A stretch of 45,339 bases of DNA from NCBI RefSeq assembly GCF_019091455.1, contig NZ_JAGXJN010000049.1, positions 1 to 45,339 of the forward strand, written 5' to 3'. This stretch comes from Chitinophaga sp. GbtcB8 (GTDB taxonomy: Bacteria; Bacteroidota; Bacteroidia; Chitinophagales; Chitinophagaceae). Shown here in pieces: positions 22,860 to 30,480 of this stretch. The notes beneath the pieces were generated by a model, which worked only from the letters and a program-made list of their open reading frames with translations, did not search any database and was not told the DNA's origin. Positions within the stretch are counted from its first letter, which is position 1. Each line of letters opens with the position of its first letter. The translations under genes and the position numbers were made by a program.

Positions 22860-24871
22860 TTTTTCTTTTTCAGTACGATCTGTTCACCCTGTTTCTTCAC
22901 GATCATATCAAAAAAGTCACGCAGGGTTTCGTATTCTTCCGGCATAAAGAGCGCCTTGTCCAGCTTTATACGGGAACGGAACTGTATAAAGTTATCGTTC
23001 TTAGCAATCAGGTACTGGAACAGGCCTTCATCATCATTGTACTTTACCATAGCGGGTTTAGGCAGCTCCTCCACTTCATAACCAGCCGGTATTTCCAGAT
23101 TCATGGTATAGATCTCGTCAAAAGTGGCCGGCATTTCTACCGGGTAAAAACGTGTGGCCGATTTAAAGGGATTGGTTTTGGTAGCTTCGCCAAACATCGG
23201 GTTCAGGTACAGCATATCTTCATCACCGGGCTGCCATTCAAACTCATAGGATAAACCTAAAGGCACATCCAGGCTGTCTGTATTTAACAAAGCAGTATTG
23301 CTCAGCTTTGAATAGGTTTTGGCAATATCCTTAAAACATTCCTCTTTACCTTTTTCATGTATCAAGCCACGCAGGTTATAGGATTCAAAGTAAGAAGGCC
23401 GTTGCTGGAAAGTTCCTTTCAGCGCACCGTTCTCTCCTGCCGCCAGTATTACACTGGTGATCTTTTGTTCCCGCAGGGAATCTGCGCTAAAAAAAGTGGG
23501 AGTAGCTTCTTCATCCATAATACGGGCATGGCCGTTATAACAGGAGGCATGCAGCTTACCGAAACCCAGCGGGTAAGATGCATCCAGGTAGGCAACAAGG
23601 TTATCACCCAACTGCAATTCCACTACGGTATAATTAAAGCGGCCTAATATAGGATATAAGGGATTCACTATACCATGACTGCGGGTACTTAGCAGCACCG
23701 GGTATGCTTTTAGTCCTGCTTTGCGCAGCATGGCCACCAGCAGCAGGTTAATATCTGTTACATTCCCGTTCTTAGTAGTGAACACCGTTTTCATGGATTT
23801 ATCCATGTACAGCGAGGAGTGATCGTTACAGGTAAAGTTATTTCTCACATAAGAAAAGATCTTACGGGCTTTTTCTTCATCAGATTTAGCGCCTTGCGTA
23901 AGGCCATCTACCACATCGCTCATGTAACCATTGTTCTTATCCAATCCGCCGCCATAAGAGCTTTCTTTCATCAGGTCCTCCACCAGCTTGGGCCAGGTGC
24001 CCAATACCGGTTTCACAATACCGCCCGGTGGTTTAATGGCAGCCAGCTGAAAATCGATCTTGGTAATGTGGTTGTTAATACTGGTGGTAAAAGCTTCTTC
24101 TTTCAGCGCAGGCACCTCTTTAGCTACCCAGTGGTAAATAGTAATATTAGCTTTTACATCCGCCTGCTCTGTTCTTGAAGTGGCAGGTTCACCGTACCCG
24201 CTGTTGGCGCTCACCCGGAAAGGAAAGGTATGCTGTGATTCCTCTTTTTTACCTGTTAACGGATGATACCCCTGTGATATAAAAACATATTCATAAAACT
24301 CAGGGATGGCGGCCGTGTATTCACTCCAAAGAATAGGATACTCTCCCTGGAAGGCCCAGGGCTGCAGGTTAAAGATAAAAGGAGAAGTCACCGTGTAGGT
24401 ATATTCAATAATAGATCCTTCCTTTACGGCCGGCAGTGTGAACTTCTTTGCGCGGTGGTTCTTATCCAGCTCCTCGGTGAATACGCTTTTGCTATCCATC
24501 CGGGTATCTACTACCTTCCCATCCTCCAGGTTATAGGTAACGGCTTTAAGGTTGCTCACCTTCTCCTCATCATTGCCGCTTACATACAGGTAAATTTCTT
24601 CATTGGCGGCTTCATAACCTGTTTTGTCCAGGATCTTAACCCGCCGGTAGCGGGTGTACACTAAGCGCAGATCACTCTGATAAGCTTCAAATTCTGTGGA
24701 TCCAACATCTGCCAGCACCACGGCATGTGCGCCGGTATCCAGCTCGTAACGGGATTTCTGGAAATCGTCCGGGGAGATCTTTCCATACCGGATCTTGTTC
24801 TTCTCTTGTGCTACCGTTGTTAAGGTCAACAAACAACCGGTAAGAACAATTACTGCTCGTTTAAATTGCAT
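22856..24871 (-). CDS. DUF3857 / transglutaminase-fold protein lacking the catalytic residues
   Basis: The 671-residue protein has a signal peptide (MQFKRAVIVLTGCLLTLTTVA) and the same domain order as the gene after it. At the catalytic Cys position it has Val (NGNVTDINLLLVAMLRKAG against GYGDCKALSNYMCALLKEAG), and the active-site His is Tyr (RFNYTVVEL against QFNHMIACV). The conserved blocks HASCYNGHARI and GEQIVLKKKK are shared with the 24986 paralogue. It is therefore probably a binding protein, not an enzyme. It is the middle gene of three, 115 nt after the first paralogue and overlapping the third. Confidence 0.82.
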   Translation of the reverse strand: MQFKRAVIVLTGCLLTLTTVAQEKNKIRYGKISPDDFQKSRYELDTGAHAVVLADVGSTEFEAYQSDLRLVYTRYRRVKILDKTGYEAANEEIYLYVSGNDEEKVSNLKAVTYNLEDGKVVDTRMDSKSVFTEELDKNHRAKKFTLPAVKEGSIIEYTYTVTSPFIFNLQPWAFQGEYPILWSEYTAAIPEFYEYVFISQGYHPLTGKKEESQHTFPFRVSANSGYGEPATSRTEQADVKANITIYHWVAKEVPALKEEAFTTSINNHITKIDFQLAAIKPPGGIVKPVLGTWPKLVEDLMKESSYGGGLDKNNGYMSDVVDGLTQGAKSDEEKARKIFSYVRNNFTCNDHSSLYMDKSMKTVFTTKNGNVTDINLLLVAMLRKAGLKAYPVLLSTRSHGIVNPLYPILGRFNYTVVELQLGDNLVAYLDASYPLGFGKLHASCYNGHARIMDEEATPTFFSADSLREQKITSVILAAGENGALKGTFQQRPSYFESYNLRGLIHEKGKEECFKDIAKTYSKLSNTALLNTDSLDVPLGLSYEFEWQPGDEDMLYLNPMFGEATKTNPFKSATRFYPVEMPATFDEIYTMNLEIPAGYEVEELPKPAMVKYNDDEGLFQYLIAKNDNFIQFRSRIKLDKALFMPEEYETLRDFFDMIVKKQGEQIVLKKKK

Positions 24872-24985
24872 ATAGGGATAAATAAAACTGTGGCGAAAGT
24901 AATTATTTTACTATTCCAGGCCATCACACGAACGGGGCAGTCGCAAAACGCCCGCTTATCCCAATTTTAACCCGCACCGGCTGCC

Positions 24986-26995
24986 TTATTTTTTCTTTTT
25001 CAGCACAATCTGCTCGCCCTGTTTCTTCACGATCATATCATAAAAGCTACGCAGGGATTCATATTCATCCGGCGGAAAATAAGTTTTGTTAAGCCTTATA
25101 CGGGAACGGAATTGAATAGCAGCATCCGTTTTTTCTATTACATACTGGAACAGTCCTTCGGTATCATTAAACTTTACTACGGTAGATTTAGGCAGCTCCT
25201 CTACTTCATAACCAGCCGGTATCTGCATATTCAGCACATAATCATATGCTACTTTAGCAGGCATTTCTACGGGGTATAAACGCTGCTGCGATTTAAAGGG
25301 ATTACTTTGCAGAGCCTCTCCCAGCATGGGATTAATGTATAACATCTCGTCGTCCCCGGTGTTCAAAGCAAAGTCATATTTTATTGTCACCGGCGCATCC
25401 AGGCTATCCAGGTCCGCAATCTCCGCCCCGCTTAGCTTTGGATATGATTTGGCCAGCGAGTTAAAGTAGGCTTCTTTGCCTTTATCATGTATCACCCCGC
25501 GCAGGTTATAGGAATTATTATAGCTAAGCCATTGCTGTAAAGAACCTTTCAGACCGTCTTTATCTGCCACCAGGAAAATAGCAGTGGTTCTCTGATCGGG
25601 TAAGGAATCTGCATTAAAACTTACGGCCCTGGCGGCGGTATCCAGTATGCGGGCATGGCCGTTATAACAGGAGGCGTGCAGCTTACCAAAACCCAGGGCA
25701 TAGGCCGCATCCAGGTAATGAGGGCCATCTGCCAGCTCTACATCTGCTATGGTGTAATTAAATTTAGAGATCAAAGGATATTGAGCATTCGTATACCCAT
25801 GCCTGCGGGTGCTTAATATCACCGGGTAAGCTGTAAGCCCGGCCTTGCGCAGCATAGCCACCAGCAGCAGGTTCACTTCCGCTACATTACCGTTCCTGCT
25901 GGTGAAAACACTTTTTAATGATTTATCCATGTACCGGGCATTATAATCGGTACAGGCATAATTGTTCCTTACATAGGCGTAAATGTTACGTGCCTTTTCT
26001 TCATCAGATGCAGCGCCTTGCGTAAGCTGTGAAACTATATCGTTCAGGAAATTGTTGTAGTTGTCCAGGGGAGCGCCATAGCTCTCACTTTTCATCATAT
26101 CCTTAGCAAGCTGTTGCCAGGTACCCATTATCTGTTCCACAGGATTACCCGGGTATTTTCTGGCAGCAAGCTGGAAGCTTATTTTAGTAATGTGGTTAAT
26201 AAGGCTGGTGGTAAAAGCTTCCTCTTTTAACACCGGCACGTCTTTAGCTACCCAACGGAAGGTGCTCACGTTTGCGTTCATAGTAAAGTGTTCCGTTTGC
26301 CCGGAGCTTGTTCCATATACACCTTTCGGATCATAGTGAAAGGAAAAGGTTTTCATCGCATCTTCCCGCGTTTTAGTTTCAAACTTCTGATAACCCTGCG
26401 CATTAAAAACATACTCGAGGACCTGGGGAATACCAACGGAATATTCACTCCATAATACGGGGTATTCTCCCTGGAAATACCAGGATGGCAGGATAAATTC
26501 AGAAGGGTATGTAACGGTGTAGAAGAACTCAATAATGGAGCCCTCCTTTACGGCCGGCAGCGTAAATTTCTTTACCCGCTGTTCTTTATCTATCTCCTGG
26601 GTAAATACATCTTTACTATCCATTTTAGTTTCCACCACCTGCCCGTTCACCAGGTTATAACAGGCTGCTTTAAGGCTGGTCAGCTTTTGTTCATCATCGC
26701 CACTCCCGTACAGGTAAATTTCTTCATTGGCAGCTTCGTACCCGGTTTTATCCAGGATCTTCACCCGCCTGAAGTATTTATACAATAAATTAAAATGAGC
26801 GTCCTTCGTTATAAACTCAGTGGAGCCTATATCTGCCAGCACTACGGCATGCGCGCCGGTATCCAGCTCATAACGGGTTTTCTGGAAATCATCCGGGGAG
26901 ATCTTTCCGAACCGGGTTTTGTTTTTCTCTTGTGCGAGTGCTGATAAGGTAAACAAACAACCGGTTAAAGCAATAATTGTCCGCTTAAATTGCAT
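24986..26995 (-). CDS. DUF3857 / transglutaminase-fold protein, tandem paralogue, also without catalytic residues
   Basis: The 669-residue product is a close tandem paralogue of the 22856 gene along its whole length. It has the signal peptide MQFKRTIIALTGCLFTLSALA, NGNVAEVNLLLVAMLRKAG with Val instead of Cys, KFNYTIADVEL with Tyr instead of His, and the ending MIVKKQGEQIVLKKKK. The frame is open to 27115, but ATG 26995 matches the paralogue and starts the signal peptide. The upstream regions are also similar (CCCTGTTCGTGTTAT against CCCCGTTCGTGTGAT, then the same TTTTATTTATCCCTAT before ATG), so the duplication included the promoter. Function unknown. Confidence 0.82.
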   Translation of the reverse strand: MQFKRTIIALTGCLFTLSALAQEKNKTRFGKISPDDFQKTRYELDTGAHAVVLADIGSTEFITKDAHFNLLYKYFRRVKILDKTGYEAANEEIYLYGSGDDEQKLTSLKAACYNLVNGQVVETKMDSKDVFTQEIDKEQRVKKFTLPAVKEGSIIEFFYTVTYPSEFILPSWYFQGEYPVLWSEYSVGIPQVLEYVFNAQGYQKFETKTREDAMKTFSFHYDPKGVYGTSSGQTEHFTMNANVSTFRWVAKDVPVLKEEAFTTSLINHITKISFQLAARKYPGNPVEQIMGTWQQLAKDMMKSESYGAPLDNYNNFLNDIVSQLTQGAASDEEKARNIYAYVRNNYACTDYNARYMDKSLKSVFTSRNGNVAEVNLLLVAMLRKAGLTAYPVILSTRRHGYTNAQYPLISKFNYTIADVELADGPHYLDAAYALGFGKLHASCYNGHARILDTAARAVSFNADSLPDQRTTAIFLVADKDGLKGSLQQWLSYNNSYNLRGVIHDKGKEAYFNSLAKSYPKLSGAEIADLDSLDAPVTIKYDFALNTGDDEMLYINPMLGEALQSNPFKSQQRLYPVEMPAKVAYDYVLNMQIPAGYEVEELPKSTVVKFNDTEGLFQYVIEKTDAAIQFRSRIRLNKTYFPPDEYESLRSFYDMIVKKQGEQIVLKKKK

Positions 26996-27017
26996 ATAGG
27001 GATAAATAAAACAGGGC

Positions 27018-27025
27018 CAAAAATA
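27018..27025 (-). promoter_or_regulatory. -7 element of the DUF3857 gene group
   Basis: TATTTTTG on the minus strand ends 22 nt before the ATG at 26995. No clear TTTG is found 19-23 nt upstream. The corresponding place before the 24871 start has TACTTTCG, a weaker fit. Confidence 0.45.
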
Positions 27026-27114
27026 AACCTTTTCCCATTGCGCCCCTATAACACGAACAGGGCAGCGCCCGGCCTGCCGGGTTATAACAGTATGTTTTGT
27101 ACCTTGCAGGGGCA

Positions 27115-28041
27115 ATGCTAACGGCTATAGAAAAGAATACGCGCTTTATTAAACAACAGGCAGCAGCACTGGGCTTTGACCATTGCGGTATTGCCCGCGC
27201 CGTGCAGCTGGATACGGATGCCCGCCGCCTGGAAGAGTGGCTGCACAAGGGCATGCATGGCTCCATGCATTATATGGAGAACTATTTTGATAAACGTATT
27301 GATCCCCGGAAGCTGGTAGATGATGCACAATCTGTAATAACCCTGTTATTAAATTACTACCCTGCGGAACAGCAGCACCCGGAAGCCCCCAAAGTAGCAA
27401 AGTATGCATACGGTAAGGATTACCACGAAGTAATTAAAGCAAAGCTGAACACCCTGCTATTGCAAATGCAGGAGCAGATAGGTGAAGTAAGCGGCCGCGG
27501 GTTCGTAGATTCCGCACCTGTGCTGGAACGCAGCTGGGCGCAGCGCAGCGGCTTAGGATGGATAGGTAAGAACGGTAACCTGATACATAAGCAGGCCGGC
27601 TCTTTCTTTTTTATTGCAACGCTGATCACCAACCTTCCGCTGGAATATGATTCGCCTGTTGGCGACTATTGCGGCAGCTGCACCCGCTGCCTGGATGCCT
27701 GCCCCACACAGGCTTTGGTAAAACCGGGCGTAGTAGATGGCAGCCGTTGCATCTCTTATTATACTATTGAGCTAAAGGATATGCTGATCCCCGCTGAAAT
27801 GCAGGGCCGCTTCCAGGACTGGATGTTCGGTTGTGATATTTGCCAGGATGTTTGCCCCTGGAACCGCTTTTCAAAACCAAATAAAACTGTGGAGTTTGTC
27901 CCCATTCCTGAAATACTTAACTTCAGCACGCGCGACTGGGAAGCCTTATCTGAAGAGGCTTTCAGGGAGATATTCCGTTACTCTCCGTTAAAAAGAGCTA
28001 AGCATAAAGGCATACAACGTAATTTGAAATTTATAAGTTAA
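27115..28041 (+). CDS. queG: Epoxyqueuosine reductase
   Basis: The 308-residue enzyme performs the last step of queuosine synthesis in tRNA, reducing epoxyqueuosine with a cobalamin and two 4Fe-4S clusters. The cluster motifs are CGSCTRCLDACPTQAL and CDICQDVCPWNR. SYYTIELKD and the N-terminal LGFDHCGIARA are family features. The frame reaches a TTG at 27097, but the ATG at 27115 gives the family N-terminus and leaves room for a promoter-like TACCTTG at 27100-27106. It is followed by a strong terminator. The divergent DUF3857 start lies 120 nt away. Confidence 0.96.
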   Translation: MLTAIEKNTRFIKQQAAALGFDHCGIARAVQLDTDARRLEEWLHKGMHGSMHYMENYFDKRIDPRKLVDDAQSVITLLLNYYPAEQQHPEAPKVAKYAYGKDYHEVIKAKLNTLLLQMQEQIGEVSGRGFVDSAPVLERSWAQRSGLGWIGKNGNLIHKQAGSFFFIATLITNLPLEYDSPVGDYCGSCTRCLDACPTQALVKPGVVDGSRCISYYTIELKDMLIPAEMQGRFQDWMFGCDICQDVCPWNRFSKPNKTVEFVPIPEILNFSTRDWEALSEEAFREIFRYSPLKRAKHKGIQRNLKFIS

Positions 28042-28200
28042 GTACTACATTTGTACAAAGCAGCAGCAATAAAATAGACAATACATTTCTCCAGCGTAAT
28101 CCGCTGTTCCATTTCCTTCATAAACTATTATGCGCAACATAAATTATTCGTTAAAGATCTTATGGACCTGAGTGCCATAACGTGGAATTTTAGCATTAAA

Positions 28201-28232
28201 AAAGGCCGAATTCCTTCGGCCTTTCTTTTTTT
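28201..28232 (+). terminator. Rho-independent terminator after queG
   Basis: AAAGGCCGAA (28201-28210) and TTCGGCCTTT (28215-28224) form a perfect 10-bp stem with a TTCC loop, followed by C and seven T. The remainder of 28042-28282 shows nothing else. Confidence 0.9.
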
Positions 28233-28282
28233 CTGCATTTAACGTACATTGTATATCCATCTTTCTAAACCGTCTGGTATTT

Positions 28283-28825
28283 ATGGATATAAGCGTTCTG
28301 ACTGCTCCTGGATTGGGCAGCTCCGGTCCTTTACATTGGCAAACATTATGGGAACAGCAGCCTGGCATTCAACGGATCGAACAAAAGAACTGGGATACGC
28401 CGGTATGTGCAGAGTGGGTTGCACAAATAGAGCAGGCAGTGGCGGCCGCAGGCCCGCAGGTGGTTATTGTGGCGCATAGCCTGGCCTGTATAGCGCTGGT
28501 ACACTGGGCCGCGCAAACAAAGCTACATATCAAGGGCGCCCTGCTGGTAGCGCCGGCTGATGCGGAACGCCCATCTTTCCCAAAGGAAGCCAAAGGCTTC
28601 TCTCCCATTCCCTTACAGCCTCTTCCCTTTAAAAGCATTGTAGTGTCCAGCACGAATGATGATTACACCACACCGGAACGTTCGCACCTGTTTGCAGATG
28701 CATGGGGCAGCCGTTTTGTGAACGCCGGTCCCAAAGGACATATTAACGCCAGCTCCGGGTTAGGGGAATGGCCGGAGGGACAGAAATTGTTAAAAGAATT
28801 GCTCCATGACTGGAATACCCTTTGA
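28283..28825 (+). CDS. RBBP9/YdeN-type serine hydrolase
   Basis: The 180-residue alpha/beta hydrolase begins VLTAPGLGSSGPLHWQTLWE, typical of the RBBP9/YdeN family. The nucleophile Ser is in VIVAHSLACIALVHW (AHSLA in place of GHSLG), the Asp probably in SSTNDDYTTPERS and the His in GPKGHINASSGLGEWPEG. Bacterial members are small cytoplasmic esterases whose natural substrate is generally unknown. It stands between the queG terminator and the arsR gene, and may be cotranscribed with arsR, whose ATG lies 68 nt after the stop. Confidence 0.88.
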   Translation: MDISVLTAPGLGSSGPLHWQTLWEQQPGIQRIEQKNWDTPVCAEWVAQIEQAVAAAGPQVVIVAHSLACIALVHWAAQTKLHIKGALLVAPADAERPSFPKEAKGFSPIPLQPLPFKSIVVSSTNDDYTTPERSHLFADAWGSRFVNAGPKGHINASSGLGEWPEGQKLLKELLHDWNTL

Positions 28826-28893
28826 ATTGCTGGATAACTTCATTTAAAGCTGTAATTTCGCTTTTCAATTGCTATAAGCTAAAAGATTATTGT

Positions 28894-29169
28894 ATGGATA
28901 CCAAGAAAGTGGAGAAGATTGCCAAAGCGCTAGCAGACCCTAACCGTCTATTGATCTTAAAGGAGTTAAGAAAAAACCAGGACTGTTTGTACTGTTCCGA
29001 TATGTATGAATTTATAGATCTTACCCAACCCTCTATCTCCCACCACCTGAAACAGCTGTCCGATGCAGAGCTGGTAATTCCTGTAAAAGAAGGCCGCTAC
29101 GTAAAGTACCATTTGAACGCTGCAATGATAGACCAGTACGTTGAATTTTTACAGACCTTAAAAAGCTGA
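28894..29169 (+). CDS. ArsR-family winged-helix regulator
   Basis: The 91-residue protein is a short ArsR/SmtB-type repressor with KIAKALADPNRLLILKELR, then CLYCSDMYEFIDLTQPSIS, HHLKQLSDAELVIPVKEGR and YVKYHLN. The Cys-x2-Cys pair sits at the start of the helix that carries CxC metal ligands in ArsR/CadC members, so thiol or metal sensing is possible. ATG 28894 is preferred over the TTG at 28822, which overlaps the preceding gene and adds 24 unusual residues. It lies directly upstream of an RND efflux operon, with two copies of a 25-bp repeat in between, which suggests it represses that operon. Confidence 0.88.
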   Translation: MDTKKVEKIAKALADPNRLLILKELRKNQDCLYCSDMYEFIDLTQPSISHHLKQLSDAELVIPVKEGRYVKYHLNAAMIDQYVEFLQTLKS

Positions 29170-29190
29170 CACTTTTTTTACATTCAATCT

Positions 29191-29286
29191 ATCGAAACAT
29201 TTCAATACGTCTATATCTTTGTAGCCCGGATGAACTTTTTGGGTTTCCCAGGTTCTAACCAATCGAAACATTTAAATAAGTCTATA
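29191..29286 (+). promoter_or_regulatory. Duplicated 25-bp operator-like repeat with a -7 element, before the RND operon
   Basis: Copies at 29191-29215 and 29262-29286 share 23 of 25 bases, starting ATCGAAACATTT and ending GTCTATA. The first holds a small inverted repeat, GAAA-CA-TTTC. TATCTTTG (29214-29221), an exact TAnnTTTG, overlaps the end of the first copy. The second copy would lie in the 5' leader. This is the layout expected for two repressor sites around a transcription start; the neighbouring ArsR protein is the obvious candidate. Confidence 0.6.
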
Positions 29287-29303
29287 ACAAAGTACCCTTT
29301 TTT

Positions 29304-30380
29304 ATGAAGCATCAGTTATTGTTATTCCGTTCCGGCATCAGCCTGCTCCTGCTCTCTTCCCTGATCTCAGTGTTGCTGCAGGCCTGTGCCACCAGGGCCA
29401 GTGAAAAAGAGCCCGCACCCGCCGCCACCGCAGCATCTACAGCCATTCCGGCTGACGGCCATATTGTACGTACCAGCAACTTTAGCGATGAGCTGGAGAT
29501 CACCGGCTCCCTGGTAGCCAACCAGGAAGTAAGTATTGTAAGCGAGCTGCAACGCAAAGTTGTGCAGGTACATGTAAAAGAAGGTAATGTAGTTTCCGCA
29601 GGCACCCTGCTGTTCCAGCTGGATGATGCAGACCTGCAGGCCGACCTGGAAAGGATACACCAGCAGGAGAAGCTGGCTATCCTGAATGAATCGCGCCTGA
29701 AAGACCTCATAGAGCATGATGCAGCCGTGCAGCAGGATTATGACCAGGCTATCACTAACCTGAAAGTGCTGCAGGCAGAGATCCGCGCGCTGCAGGTTAC
29801 CATTGCCAAAACACGCATCCGTGCGCCGTTTAATGGCCGTATAGGTATTATCCGCGCTTACCAGGGCGCTTTGGTATCTGCCAACACCGTGCTTACAAAC
29901 ATTGTGGACGACAGCCGTATTAAAGTTGAGTTCCAGGTACCGGAAAAATATGCAAACCTGATCAGCATTGATGAGCAGCAGACTTTTAGCGTAGCATCTG
30001 ATACGATGCAGCATCACGCTATCGTGATTGCAAAAGAATCCAGCCTGGATGCGCAAACCCGCACGCTGCTGATAAGAGCTATTACGCCCAATGCGCAGCA
30101 CACGCTGGTTCCCGGGCAAAGCGCACGTTTAACATTATCCCTGCACACTGCAGACAATGCACTGAAGATCCCCAGCCAGGCGCTGATGCCATCTTCACAG
30201 GGATACGCGGTATACGTATCTAAAAATAAAACCGTTCAATTCACAGAAGTACAGATAGGACAACGCGGCGCTTACGATGTACAGATCTTAAAAGGATTAG
30301 CCGCCGGTGATACCGTGATCACCAGCAACCTGCTGCGCCTTACACCCGGTGCAGCCGTGGACCTGGTTACGGTTAAATAA
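29304..30380 (+). CDS. RND efflux periplasmic adaptor lipoprotein
   Basis: The 358-residue membrane fusion protein has a lipoprotein-like signal ending LLQACA (Cys 28), a biotinyl-lipoyl/beta-barrel segment (GSLVANQEVSIVSELQRKVV, then VKEGNVVSAGTLLFQLDDADL), a coiled-coil hairpin of about 70 residues, TRIRAPFNGRIGI-type and LVPGQSARLTL segments. It would link the RND permease of the next gene to the outer-membrane channel. It is the first gene of a three-gene efflux operon, 100 nt before the permease gene. Transported substrates cannot be read from it. Confidence 0.92.
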   Translation: MKHQLLLFRSGISLLLLSSLISVLLQACATRASEKEPAPAATAASTAIPADGHIVRTSNFSDELEITGSLVANQEVSIVSELQRKVVQVHVKEGNVVSAGTLLFQLDDADLQADLERIHQQEKLAILNESRLKDLIEHDAAVQQDYDQAITNLKVLQAEIRALQVTIAKTRIRAPFNGRIGIIRAYQGALVSANTVLTNIVDDSRIKVEFQVPEKYANLISIDEQQTFSVASDTMQHHAIVIAKESSLDAQTRTLLIRAITPNAQHTLVPGQSARLTLSLHTADNALKIPSQALMPSSQGYAVYVSKNKTVQFTEVQIGQRGAYDVQILKGLAAGDTVITSNLLRLTPGAAVDLVTVK

Positions 30381-30480
30381 AGTGATGTGTTGAAAGGCGG
30401 AATAATATTACAGTAGCATCAAACATATTGCGTCTTTCATCCTTCACCCCTCTCTCATTTATTTCTAACAACTTTTTTTT

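Noticed and set aside
29230..29307. 25-codon ORF starting just after the RND operon promoter and overlapping the adaptor start by ATGA
   Set aside because: No Shine-Dalgarno, no recognisable composition, and it runs through the second 25-bp operator copy, which explains the sequence better. Conservation in relatives would be needed to reinstate it.
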